Positions 46,948 through 55,502 of a stretch of DNA of 64,000 bases are shown one piece after another; position 1 is the stretch's first letter; each line of letters opens with the position of its first letter. The position numbers and the translations under genes were made by a program. Source of the stretch: Vibrio pelagius (GTDB lineage Bacteria; Pseudomonadota; Gammaproteobacteria; Enterobacterales; Vibrionaceae); contig NZ_AP025504.1 of assembly GCF_024347575.1 (NCBI RefSeq), forward strand, positions 744,001 to 808,000, given 5' to 3'. A model generated the notes under the pieces. That model was not told the origin of the DNA. It saw only the letters and a list, made by a program, of their open reading frames with translations, and made no database searches.

Positions 46948-49488
46948 ATGATTCGTTTAAACACGTGTGCGACCGCCATAGCACTAGCGCTATCAGGCAC
47001 CGCACTGGCCGCACCTACCGCACCAAGCATTGATATGTATGGTTCCAATAACCTGCAGTTCTCTAAGATTGAACTTGCGATGGAGACCACCTCTGGCTAC
47101 AACGACATGGTTAAATACCACGACAAAGCCAAGATAGCGGTTAAGTTTAACCAATGGAGTGGCACCTCTGGCGACACGTACAACATCTATTTTGATGGCG
47201 TAAAAGTGGCGACGGGCGCGATCACCGGCAGTCAAACCACCGCGTCATTTGAATACGGCCAAGGTGGCTTATATCAAATGGAAATTGAGGCTTGTGACGC
47301 GACAGGATGTAGCAAAAGTGCACCAGCACAAATCACCATTGCCGATACCGATGGTTCTCACCTTGCTCCACTCACTATGAACATCGACCCAAACAATAAG
47401 ACTTACAACACTGATTCCAATACGGTAGTGGGTACTTACTTTGTTGAATGGGGCATTTATGGTCGAGACTATACTGTCGACAACATACCTGCTGATAATC
47501 TGACCCACATCCTTTACGGCTTTATCCCAATCTGTGGTCCGAATGAGTCAGTGAAATCCGTCGGTGGCAACAGCTTCAACGCGCTCATGACAGCGTGTAA
47601 AGGCGTCAATGATTATGAAGTTGTAATTCACGACCCTTGGGCTGCCTTCCAAAAAAGCTTTAACCAGGCGGGCCATGAATACAGCACGCCTATCAAAGGC
47701 AACTACGCGATGATGATGGCTTTGAAACAGCGCAATCCAGACTTGAAAATCATCCCTTCTATCGGTGGCTGGACTCTGTCTGATCCTTTCTTTGATTTTA
47801 CGACCAAAGCCAACCGAGACACTTTCGTCGCTTCTGTTAAAAAATTCTTAAACACCTGGAAGTTCTACGACGGTGTTGATATCGATTGGGAATTCCCAGG
47901 TGGTGGCGGTGCTGCAGCTGATTTGGGAGACCCAGTGAACGATGGTCCTGCTTACATCGCTTTAATGGCTGAGCTGCGTGCAATGCTAGACGAGCTCGAA
48001 GCTGAAACTGGCCGTACCTATGAGCTCACATCTGCGATTGGGGTTGGTTATGACAAAATCGAAGACGTGAACTACGGCGAAGCGATTCAGTACATGGATT
48101 ACATCTTCGCAATGACCTACGACTTCTACGGCGGCTGGAACAACGTGCTAGGTCATCAAACGGCACTCAACTGCGGTAACTTCATGCGTCCTGGCCAATG
48201 TGATGGCAGTGGCATTGATGAAAATGGCGAACCGTACAAAGGACCAGCCTACACCACAGACAATGGTATTCAGTTACTACTGGCTCAGGGCGTGCCTGCA
48301 AACAAGTTGGTGGTTGGTACAGCAATGTATGGTCGAGGTTGGAAAGGTGTACTTCCATCGACTCTGAGCGATCCGACAGATCCAATGACAGGCGTGGGTA
48401 ACGGTAAGCTTAAGGGCAGCACTGCACAAGGTGTGTGGGAAGATGGCGTCATCGACTACAAAGGTATTAAAGCCAATATGCTTGGGGCAAACAATCAAGG
48501 CATTAATGGCTTTGAGTACGGCTATGACGAACAAGCGGAAGCACCTTACGTCTGGAACCGTACCTCAGGCCAGCTGATCACCTTTGATGACGACCGCTCT
48601 GTGAAAGCGAAAGGGGCTTATGTGCGTAGCCTTGGCTTAGCTGGTCTATTCTCTTGGGAGATTGATGCAGACAATGGAGATATCTTAAATGCGATGCACG
48701 AAGGCTTAGCTGGCGGTACGACAAACCCAGTTAACCGCAAACCAACCGCATCGGCAGGTGCAGACCAATCAGTTGAAGGTCCAGCTTCTGTTTCTCTAGA
48801 TGGCAGCGCTTCAAAAGACAGCGATGGCACCATTGCGAGTTACGCTTGGTCTCAAGTGAGCGGCACAGCAGTAACACTGGCTAACGCTAATGCCGCTGTT
48901 GCAAGCTTCGATGTTGCTGAAGTCGCTCAACAAGAAACACTGACGTTCAGCCTAACGGTAACGGACAATGAAGGCGCAACCTCGACAGACACTGTGGTTG
49001 TAACAGTGACACCGAAGAACACTGTGCCAGTTAACACAGCTCCGGTCGCTGCTATCTACGCACCGGCTGAAGTCAATGCTGGCGATGTTGTGGTCGTGGA
49101 TGCTTCGGGCTCAACCGATGCAGACAACGACGCATTGAGCTTCACTTGGGATATACCATCAGAGCTTAATGCAACGGTACAAGGTGCCTCTGTAAGTTTC
49201 GTTGCCGCTGAGTACACTCAAGACACACTGCTGAACTTCTCTGTTACTGTCAGCGATGGAACCGAAACCTCTGTGGCTTCAGCTTCGGTGAAGATTCTTA
49301 AGAAAACGACGGGCGGTGGCACATGTAGCAATGCTTGGGATGCGGACACTATCTACAATGGTGGCGACCAAGTGACTCAAGGCAATACGCTTTGGGAAGC
49401 GAAATGGTGGACCAAAGGAGACGATCCTTCACAATCTGGCCAATGGGGTGTTTGGAAAGAAATTGGCCCAGCAAGCTGCGCTAACTAA
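46948..49488 (+). CDS. chiA: Secreted GH18 chitinase A
   Basis: An 846-residue exported endochitinase. Order of parts: signal peptide (cut after about residue 21, SGTALAA), ChitinaseA N-terminal fibronectin-like domain (about 25-135), GH18 barrel (about 150-590), two PKD-like domains (about 595-790; GADQSVEGPASVSLDGSAS and NTAPVAAIYAPAEVNAGDV), and a C-terminal chitin-binding CBM5/12 (NAWDADTIYNGGDQVTQGN, WWTKGDDPSQSGQWGVW). The catalytic DGVDIDWE places Asp313 and Glu315 exactly as in characterised Vibrio ChiA, which confirms the ATG at 46948. Confidence 0.96.
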   Translation: MIRLNTCATAIALALSGTALAAPTAPSIDMYGSNNLQFSKIELAMETTSGYNDMVKYHDKAKIAVKFNQWSGTSGDTYNIYFDGVKVATGAITGSQTTASFEYGQGGLYQMEIEACDATGCSKSAPAQITIADTDGSHLAPLTMNIDPNNKTYNTDSNTVVGTYFVEWGIYGRDYTVDNIPADNLTHILYGFIPICGPNESVKSVGGNSFNALMTACKGVNDYEVVIHDPWAAFQKSFNQAGHEYSTPIKGNYAMMMALKQRNPDLKIIPSIGGWTLSDPFFDFTTKANRDTFVASVKKFLNTWKFYDGVDIDWEFPGGGGAAADLGDPVNDGPAYIALMAELRAMLDELEAETGRTYELTSAIGVGYDKIEDVNYGEAIQYMDYIFAMTYDFYGGWNNVLGHQTALNCGNFMRPGQCDGSGIDENGEPYKGPAYTTDNGIQLLLAQGVPANKLVVGTAMYGRGWKGVLPSTLSDPTDPMTGVGNGKLKGSTAQGVWEDGVIDYKGIKANMLGANNQGINGFEYGYDEQAEAPYVWNRTSGQLITFDDDRSVKAKGAYVRSLGLAGLFSWEIDADNGDILNAMHEGLAGGTTNPVNRKPTASAGADQSVEGPASVSLDGSASKDSDGTIASYAWSQVSGTAVTLANANAAVASFDVAEVAQQETLTFSLTVTDNEGATSTDTVVVTVTPKNTVPVNTAPVAAIYAPAEVNAGDVVVVDASGSTDADNDALSFTWDIPSELNATVQGASVSFVAAEYTQDTLLNFSVTVSDGTETSVASASVKILKKTTGGGTCSNAWDADTIYNGGDQVTQGNTLWEAKWWTKGDDPSQSGQWGVWKEIGPASCAN

Positions 49489-49512
49489 GATCATTTAAAA
49501 CCCAAGTTCAGC

Positions 49513-49553
49513 TAAAACCTAGGCTCAATTAAAACCTAGACCTAATTAAAACC
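49513..49553. repeat. Three 17-bp-period direct repeats after chiA
   Basis: TAAAACCTAGRCY-like units start at 49513, 49530 and 49547, the last one truncated, directly before the chitinase terminator. Probably slippage-derived. Confidence 0.5.
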
Positions 49554-49554
49554 A

Positions 49555-49587
49555 AAGGCCAATGTCATTGCAGATTGGCCTTCTTCT
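49555..49587 (+). terminator. Terminator after chiA
   Basis: AAGGCCAAT and ATTGGCCTT form a 9-bp stem with a 10-base loop followed by CTTCT; a moderate terminator. Confidence 0.7.
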
Positions 49588-49610
49588 AACATTTATCTAG
49601 AACGACGCGA

Positions 49611-50456
49611 TCAAATCAATGCGTCGAAGCTTTCAAAGACTTGTGGGCACTTCATCACTCGACCATGTCCTTGACCTTGCGTGGTCACCAAAGTCACTCG
49701 CTCCATCTCGTTTGCAGCGCGCTCAGAGACTGAGTACTTGGTGAACTTATCTTTTTCATCGTGCACGATGATCGTATTCGATTGACGAAGCGCCAGTTTG
49801 CCGTAAGGGTCAACCGATTGGATTGGGTAGTTAAACTGCTCTTCAACTTCACCCACCACAGCTTCAAACAGTTTCATTGAGTAACCAGAACGAGCCACGC
49901 TGCCGAACAAGTTGTCTAGGTAATCCAGTACTGGTGCTATCAGAAGCAGTGGTTTGCTCTCAAGCTTCGCGTGTTTGCACTCCAGAGCCGAAGCGGTACC
50001 CATACTGTGTCCGACTAAACCAGCAACGTCTTCTATGGTATCTAGAATGGCTTCCAAACCGTTCACAAATGCAGGGATGTGACCATAAACACCATCACTA
50101 CCACCATGAGCTGGGTGATCGTAAGCAAGCGCGGTAAAGCCTTTGGCCGCAATGTGTTCCATTAGAGGGTAAAACTGACTTGCCGTACCCGACCAACCAT
50201 GCGTCAGAACCCAAACAGGGCCACTACCAAGTGTATAGGTTTTTAGCACACCGTCGCGGGTTGCAACTTCACCTTTAATCAAACCTTGTGGCTCGCTGTT
50301 TTTCGGCTCTGAACGCACAGGCGTCAGTAGCAGCTTACGCGCGGTTTTCTTGGCGTGGCCTGGGGCAATAATGTAGTGCAAGTTAGTTGTCGCACCAATC
50401 AGGCTGCGTTTAATGCTGAATTTTGTCGAGGTGTTGAAATAAATTTTGTCACTCAT
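49611..50456 (-). CDS. Alpha/beta hydrolase
   Basis: A 281-residue serine hydrolase. The oxyanion region is PVWVLTHGWSGTASQFYPLM near residue 82, the nucleophile elbow VGHSMGTASAL near 150, and the acid and His lie in IIVHDEKDKFTKYS and TTQGQGHGRVMKCP. Substrate unknown; the small ester hydrolase branch is likely. It lies downstream of a TetR gene on the same strand with a terminator between them. Confidence 0.85.
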   Translation of the reverse strand: MSDKIYFNTSTKFSIKRSLIGATTNLHYIIAPGHAKKTARKLLLTPVRSEPKNSEPQGLIKGEVATRDGVLKTYTLGSGPVWVLTHGWSGTASQFYPLMEHIAAKGFTALAYDHPAHGGSDGVYGHIPAFVNGLEAILDTIEDVAGLVGHSMGTASALECKHAKLESKPLLLIAPVLDYLDNLFGSVARSGYSMKLFEAVVGEVEEQFNYPIQSVDPYGKLALRQSNTIIVHDEKDKFTKYSVSERAANEMERVTLVTTQGQGHGRVMKCPQVFESFDALI

Positions 50457-50536
50457 GACCGTTCCTTTTGTCCACTCTAAAATGAGTTGGCCTGTAAGCT
50501 CAGTCGAAAAAGAACGACCGTGCTTTTTGTTGTTTT

Positions 50537-50565
50537 AAAAAATGGCACCCGTACACTAGGTGCCA
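50537..50565 (-). terminator. Terminator after the second TetR gene
   Basis: Read on the minus strand, TGGCACC and GGTGCCA pair around a 9-base loop and are followed by TTTTTT. Confidence 0.75.
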
Positions 50566-50604
50566 GTTTGTCTGTATTCTTTTTTAACGACTTACCGTCA
50601 CGAT

Positions 50605-51198
50605 TTAGCGCTTCCAACTCGAGATTAAGCGCTCTACCCCACTCCAAAAATGGCTGTGGCTCGCCTGTTGGCCGTGCAGCGAGTAAAATAAATTCGCGCT
50701 TAAATACAAGCCATACAACTCAAAGATGGCCTGTTTAGGTTTCAAGTCGGCTCGAAATTGCTGATTATCGATAGCTTTGGTTATCTGAATCGTCAGGTAG
50801 TCAATCCAAACCGCTATCGATTTCTGCAATGCTTGCTGGATAACCGACTTATCACTACCTACATCTTTCCATGCATCAATAAACATACAACTGCCTTGAA
50901 AAGAGTGATTCCAACCAAGCCAGTTGTCGAGTAACTGTTTGAGTTTCACCTCAATATCACCATCACCTAACTCACGGGCGGGCATGATGACGCGTTCAGT
51001 GAACACTTGATTCGAGTATTCAAGTACCGCTAACTGCATGTTCTCTTTAGAATTGAAATGAGCAAAAAGACCACTTTTCGACATGCCGCATTGCTTCGCC
51101 AGCTCGCCGATGGTCAGACTCTCCAAACCATTCTCGCTCGCCAAAGCAAATGCATGACTTAATATATGCTCTTTTGTAATTTTTCCTTTACTCATCAT
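50605..51198 (-). CDS. TetR/AcrR-family regulator
   Basis: A 197-residue TetR regulator. The helix-turn-helix is LESLTIGELAKQCGMSKSGL followed by FAHFNSKENMQLAVLEYSNQ; the C-terminal part is a TetR_C_6-like ligand domain with IQITKAIDNQQFRADLKPKQ. It diverges from the AEC transporter gene and precedes the alpha/beta hydrolase, so either could be its target. Confidence 0.87.
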   Translation of the reverse strand: MMSKGKITKEHILSHAFALASENGLESLTIGELAKQCGMSKSGLFAHFNSKENMQLAVLEYSNQVFTERVIMPARELGDGDIEVKLKQLLDNWLGWNHSFQGSCMFIDAWKDVGSDKSVIQQALQKSIAVWIDYLTIQITKAIDNQQFRADLKPKQAIFELYGLYLSANLFYSLHGQQASHSHFWSGVERLISSWKR

Positions 51199-51390
51199 TC
51201 ATCACATCAAATTGAGACCTGTCATTTTTAGCACGTTCGTTCTTTTTTGCAATTATTATTTTGCTTCTGCTCAAAATTTGATTTCTTTGTTGCCGATGTT
51301 TGTGGAAAAATGCAAAGTTATCAATGCGTTTATTTCATCGTCGCTTACTGCTGCGTTTGCTCTTTTTACAACCTCTTGCAAGGACTGCAT

Positions 51391-52347
51391 ATGACTTCAC
51401 TTTGGCAACAATTCGCGTTTTCAGCCTCGATCACTGGGCCTATCTGTCTGATGTTGGTACTCGGTGTCATGCTCAAACGTGTTGGGTTGATCAATGAGAA
51501 CTTTATCGACGTCGCCTCAAAAGTGGTTTTCCAAGTCACCCTTCCAGCGATGTTGTTCTTGAGTATCGTTCAATCTGATCACGATTTCGCTGCCAGCGGT
51601 AAGCTCGTGGTGTTCGGAGTCGTCGCAAACTTTCTGTTCTTCCTATTTACTACGCTGTCCACTCGCCTAGCTTTTGCAGAACCAAAAGATCAAGGTGTCA
51701 TCGTGCAAGGGGGCTTTAGAGCGAACACCGCCATCATAGGTTTAGCCTACGTAGCGAATATTTACGGTAATGATGGCGTTGCACTGGCTGCAATTTATGT
51801 CGCTTCTTTAACTGTGCTGTATAACATTCAAGCCGTAGTCGCTCTGACACCAAAAGGCCAAGAGTCCGGCCAACAAGCGGTACAAGTTATCGTAAAAACC
51901 CTGACCAAGAACCCTTTGATCATCGCTATCTTGCTTGGAGTCGTGTTCTATGCATTGGCGATTCCCGTTCCCAAAATGGTGTCTGATGCGGGTCAGTACT
52001 TTGCCAACATGACGCTGCCGCTCGCCCTTTTATGTACTGGTGGGTCGTTAGATATTGGCTCTCTAAAGAAAGACCAAACCTCCACTTGGTTTGCCACTAG
52101 CTATAAATTGGTACTGGCTCCACTCGCTATTACTCTCGCGGCACTACTTTTTGGCTTTAAAGAGCAAGAGCTGGGACTGATCTTCCTTATGAGTTCAGCC
52201 CCAACCGCCGCCGCAAGCTATGTGATGGCGCGCGCAATGGGGGGAAACTCAACCTTAGCAGCCAATATCATTGCGCTGACAACAGTGATGTCACTAATCA
52301 CTTGCACGCTGGGTATATTCACTTTGAAAGCAACTGGATTGATATAG
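51391..52347 (+). CDS. AEC family transporter
   Basis: A 318-residue membrane transporter of the auxin-efflux-carrier type with about ten segments: SITGPICLMLVLGVMLKRVG, GGFRANTAIIGLAYVANIYG (the conserved RANxxxxG), LCTGGSLDIGSL and the late SSAPTAAASYVMARAMGGNS. Such proteins move organic acids, malate or malonate in known bacterial cases. The ATG at 51391 has CAAGGA upstream; the long frame before it lacks family similarity. Divergent from the TetR gene. Confidence 0.87.
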   Translation: MTSLWQQFAFSASITGPICLMLVLGVMLKRVGLINENFIDVASKVVFQVTLPAMLFLSIVQSDHDFAASGKLVVFGVVANFLFFLFTTLSTRLAFAEPKDQGVIVQGGFRANTAIIGLAYVANIYGNDGVALAAIYVASLTVLYNIQAVVALTPKGQESGQQAVQVIVKTLTKNPLIIAILLGVVFYALAIPVPKMVSDAGQYFANMTLPLALLCTGGSLDIGSLKKDQTSTWFATSYKLVLAPLAITLAALLFGFKEQELGLIFLMSSAPTAAASYVMARAMGGNSTLAANIIALTTVMSLITCTLGIFTLKATGLI

Positions 52348-52471
52348 CTGCGAGTCGCTTCAAACAAACGGGCTTTGATTGGGTAGAAACCAGACTCTCT
52401 TTTGATTTAACGCTAGAGCAAGACCCAAGAACACTGCTAACTTCTTGGAAAATTTTTCTAAGAGTCTTGTT

Positions 52472-53512
52472 ATGTCTACAACTAGTTCAAAATCGTCTAC
52501 ATATATTGCCAGCCTAGAGTTAGGTCGTGTGGTCGCTATTTTGGCGATCATCGGCTTACACTGCCAAATGGCCCTCTCTTATGCGTTAATCGATGAGGTT
52601 CCATGGGTAGGTTATACCCTCAACCAAGCGGCTCGTTTTGCCGTACCGTTGTTCTTCCTCATTTCCGGTTACCTTATTCAGCCTAAGCTTACGTGCTCGC
52701 CATGGGAAACTTTGATAAATTATTCCAAACCACTGCTTAAGGTTTGGTTAGCTTGGAGCATCATTAGCTTATTGATGCCGTTCAATCTCGGTAAAGTAAT
52801 GGAAGTTGGCTACCTAGCCGAGCGAGAAGGCTACTGGGGCTTCCTGATGTCGACACCACTGAATAGCTTATTCGAAGGGGGTTTAGTGCACTTATGGTTT
52901 ATCCCCGCCCTCATCTGTGCGGTTGCGATTCTCGCACTGCTCATCGAAATGAAGCTAACCAAAGCGATCTTGCCTTTGGCGCTAGTGTTATACCTCTACG
53001 GCGTCTTGGCGGGTAGTTACGCACCTTTGACTGAATTGGAAGCGCCGATTTTCACACGCAATGGTCCCTTCTTTAGCACACTGTTAGTCGCTGTTGGCTT
53101 TATGATTCGACAAAACAGTTGGCGACTCACTTCGATGCAATCCATCGCGATGGCCGTATTAGGAATGGCAATCCACTTTGGCGAAGCGGCTTGGTTGATG
53201 GGATATGATGTCGCATTCAATATCAATGACTTCTTAGCGGGCACGGCACTGTGGGGCATCGGCGTGTTTATGTGGTTGCTTGCAAACCCAACCGTCGGTG
53301 ACAAGCGTTGGATTCAGGCTATTTCCAGCCGTATGCTTGGTATTTATGTTAGCCATCTACTGCTGATCATCGTGATGTTTAATATCTGCGGAATGCTCGG
53401 TATTACAGGCTTGTCTAAGGATGTTCTCACGTACAGCATGACGATAATTCTCAGCTTCGGCTTAGTCGTCGTGCTTGAGAAAAGCCCTTTGCGCAGTGTG
53501 CTACTTCGCTAA
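52472..53512 (+). CDS. Membrane acyltransferase (acyltransferase 3 family)
   Basis: A 346-residue integral membrane acyltransferase. SLELGRVVAILAIIGLHCQM holds the motif with the conserved His, and RFAVPLFFLISGYLIQPKL the following conserved RxxxPxF; about ten membrane helices follow. It resembles WecH-type O-acetyltransferases that modify surface polysaccharides, but no polysaccharide genes are nearby. The ATG at 52472 has a weak AGAG site. A strong terminator follows. Confidence 0.85.
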   Translation: MSTTSSKSSTYIASLELGRVVAILAIIGLHCQMALSYALIDEVPWVGYTLNQAARFAVPLFFLISGYLIQPKLTCSPWETLINYSKPLLKVWLAWSIISLLMPFNLGKVMEVGYLAEREGYWGFLMSTPLNSLFEGGLVHLWFIPALICAVAILALLIEMKLTKAILPLALVLYLYGVLAGSYAPLTELEAPIFTRNGPFFSTLLVAVGFMIRQNSWRLTSMQSIAMAVLGMAIHFGEAAWLMGYDVAFNINDFLAGTALWGIGVFMWLLANPTVGDKRWIQAISSRMLGIYVSHLLLIIVMFNICGMLGITGLSKDVLTYSMTIILSFGLVVVLEKSPLRSVLLR

Positions 53513-53549
53513 TTCATTGTCTAGCTTAGCCAACTCATGGAGATAGACC

Positions 53550-53588
53550 AAGGTCGTGGCTTGCAGAGAACCACGACCTTTTTCTTTA
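53550..53588 (+). terminator. Terminator after the acyltransferase gene
   Basis: AAGGTCGTGG and CCACGACCTT form a 10-bp stem with an 11-base loop, followed by TTTCTTT. It lies inside the open frame upstream of the START gene, so that gene begins later. Confidence 0.88.
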
Positions 53589-53672
53589 ACTGCTACGACC
53601 AAAGGCTCGCGATTCCCATCCAATTTTATCCTATACTCATTCTTAATAAGTCTTTATTTTTCAGGAAGAAGA

Positions 53673-54299
53673 ATGACACTATTGCGGCTCATTACGCTTG
53701 GCTTTTTCACCTATTCAACACTTGTTTTTGCCACTCCTTGGACTTTTGTAAAAAGTGACGATGGGATAACAATCCATAAACGCGACCACGGCAATGGCTT
53801 GGTAGAAATACGAGCTCAAATGCAAGTCGAGACCAGCTACTCCGGTTTCCTGCTATTACTTGAAGACAGCGATAACGTGCCCAACTGGATCGATAATGTG
53901 TCCCACACTGAAGTGCTGATGCAGATCTCTGCCAACGAAAACATTGTCTATACCCAATTCAAAGCCCCATGGCCAGCCCGAGATAGAGACATGGTGACCT
54001 ACTCCAAATATGAAGTGGAAGAGGGTCAATTTACTCTGACTATTAAAGACGCGTCGAACTACCTTGCAAAAGAGTCTGGCTATATCCGCATTCGCGATGT
54101 GGACGCTGTATGGACACTGCAACCTCTCACTAACGGCTTCACACACATCAACTACATAGCTTATGCAAACGCCGGGGGCATATTACCTGATTGGCTAATG
54201 AATCGCTTGTCGGCAAACAACGCCTTTAGCACCTTTCAAAAACTCAAACGTCAGTTGCCAAAGTACCAAGGGAAACAGCACCCCAACTTAAGCCAATAG
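53673..54299 (+). CDS. Exported START-domain protein
   Basis: A 208-residue protein with an N-terminal signal peptide (MTLLRLITLGFFTYSTLVFA, cut before TPWTF) and a START lipid-binding domain (FVKSDDGITIHKRDHGNGLV; PNWIDNVSHTEVLMQ; KAPWPARDRDMVTYSKYE). Such bacterial proteins are thought to bind lipids in the periplasm; the ligand is unknown. The ATG at 53673 follows AGGAAGAAG, and the upstream terminator rules out the longer frame. Confidence 0.85.
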   Translation: MTLLRLITLGFFTYSTLVFATPWTFVKSDDGITIHKRDHGNGLVEIRAQMQVETSYSGFLLLLEDSDNVPNWIDNVSHTEVLMQISANENIVYTQFKAPWPARDRDMVTYSKYEVEEGQFTLTIKDASNYLAKESGYIRIRDVDAVWTLQPLTNGFTHINYIAYANAGGILPDWLMNRLSANNAFSTFQKLKRQLPKYQGKQHPNLSQ

Positions 54300-54435
54300 C
54301 GTGTTATTTTCAGTCGTCAGAGAATTTACCAGCCAATGCTTTAATTACGCCTCGCCAAGTCGCGAGCAAGAATCAAAGCCAAGCCAGTTAAGACAATCAT
54401 CCATGGTGGAGGTAGGCGTAACGCCATGGCAATCC

Positions 54436-54822
54436 TTACATGAGTTTATCAAATGGAAGATAAATCAAGTTTAGGACAACCAGAGACACCATGCTGCCAA
54501 AGGTTAAATACATGCCTCGCTTTCTGCCTTTTAGACTACGCGCCAGAATACTTTTACCGTGAATAATACGACCGACGATAAAAGCGATACCGATAATATG
54601 AATCAACCACACATTGGCACCATTGAACTCTAACAATGCCATTAGAATCACAGTTATCGGGATATAGTCCATCGCATTACTCTGCGCAGAGCGAGCGATT
54701 TGCAGCGATTCAACACCACCATCTGCATGGGCGACCTGATTCTTCCTTCTCTGCTTGATCACTTCAATGGCTAACCAAAGCATAATAAGGGCGAGTAAAG
54801 AGGCATATAACGCTGTAACCAT
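54436..54822 (-). CDS. MAPEG-family membrane protein
   Basis: A 128-residue protein with four membrane helices (VTALYASLLALIMLWLAIEV; YIPITVILMALLEFNGANVW; LIHIIGIAFIVGRIIHG; GSMVSLVVLNLIYLPF). The loop QIARSAQSNAMDYIPI and the GRIIH motif match MAPEG proteins, which are membrane glutathione-linked enzymes in eukaryotes; the bacterial role is uncertain. ATG at 54822 with AAGGAAA upstream. It diverges from the csrB-like RNA. Confidence 0.85.
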   Translation of the reverse strand: MVTALYASLLALIMLWLAIEVIKQRRKNQVAHADGGVESLQIARSAQSNAMDYIPITVILMALLEFNGANVWLIHIIGIAFIVGRIIHGKSILARSLKGRKRGMYLTFGSMVSLVVLNLIYLPFDKLM

Positions 54823-54895
54823 GGTGTTTCCTTTTCCTAAGCGATAACAATCAATAATGAGCAACTTAAAGGAGTATCAAGTTTGCTCGTCGGTT

Positions 54896-54913
54896 TGTAA
54901 GAGATCTCTTACA
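54896..54913. promoter_or_regulatory. VarA/GacA/UvrY box upstream of csrB
   Basis: TGTAAGAGATCTCTTACA is a perfect 18-bp palindrome and a full match to the TGTAAGN6CTTACA site bound by the GacA/UvrY/VarA response regulator. It is centred about 170 bp before the predicted csrB start, the distance known for csrB genes. Confidence 0.88.
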
Positions 54914-54918
54914 GCCAC

Positions 54919-54931
54919 TGTAAGAGATCTC
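54919..54931. promoter_or_regulatory. Second, half VarA box
   Basis: TGTAAGAGATCTC repeats the left part of the box 23 bp further on, without the right half site, perhaps a second contact for the response regulator. Confidence 0.5.
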
Positions 54932-55038
54932 AAATAAGCTTCGCAGAATATACTCAAAACACAAACTCAACTTATTGTTTTCTAATGTTCCGCGCACAAT
55001 TCTTCCTATTTATTGAGCTAAATTATCAATTTTCTCCA

Positions 55039-55067
55039 TTGCGAGTAACATCACTAACGTGTTTAAT
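55039..55067 (+). promoter_or_regulatory. csrB promoter
   Basis: TTGCGA (55039-55044) and TTTAAT (55062-55067) are separated by 17 bp and lie 7 bp before the predicted first base at 55074. Confidence 0.6.
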
Positions 55068-55073
55068 TGAATT

Positions 55074-55388
55074 GTCGACAGGGAGTTGGCAGGAACAGGA
55101 AAAACCTAACGGATTAGGTATCTTCAGGAAGAAGATTTGATAACACAGGAAGCGTTATCAGCAAGGAAGTCGCACTCTAGGATGAGTTACTTATCAGGAT
55201 GATAAGATCAAGGACACCGCTAGGAAGGCGATGAATTGGATAGGTTAATGGAGTTAACCAAGTCAAGGAACGATGCAGGGAGCATACGTTACCTTATTTA
55301 ATAACAAATAAGATACAACGTTGGTAGCAGGATGGCTACGTAAAAGAACAGACCCCGTTTGGTGTATGCCAAACGGGGTTTTCTTTTT
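55074..55388 (+). ncRNA. csrB: CsrB-like small RNA
   Basis: A 315-base noncoding RNA that binds and sequesters the translational regulator CsrA. The 5' end GTCGACAGGGAG is the same as in known CsrB RNAs. About 16 GGA motifs, mostly AGGA, are spread along it and many sit in loops of small stems, for example ATCTTC-AGGA-GAAGAT and TTATC-AGGA-GATAA. It ends in a strong terminator. The upstream VarA box supports control by the BarA/VarS-type two-component system. Vibrios usually carry several such RNAs; which copy this is cannot be told. Confidence 0.93.
55353..55388 (+). terminator. csrB terminator
   Basis: CCCCGTTTGG and CCAAACGGGG form a 10-bp stem with a TGTATG loop, followed by TTTTCTTTTT. 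Confidence 0.93.
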
Positions 55389-55502
55389 ATGACTTCAAAC
55401 ATTAACCATTTGAATTAATTAGAGTTCTATCACACTACGCTCCAATAATTGGGTCTACGCTTTTACGCGTACTGATTCGGCCAACCACATGGAGCGTAAA
55501 TT

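Noticed and set aside
51247..51390. Cys-rich 48-residue extension of the AEC transporter
   Set aside because: It lies in the promoter gap shared with the TetR gene and lacks family similarity; ATG at 51391 has AAGGA.
53556..53672. Longer N-terminus for the START-domain protein
   Set aside because: A strong intrinsic terminator lies at 53550-53588 and the ATG at 53673 gives a proper signal peptide and ribosome site.
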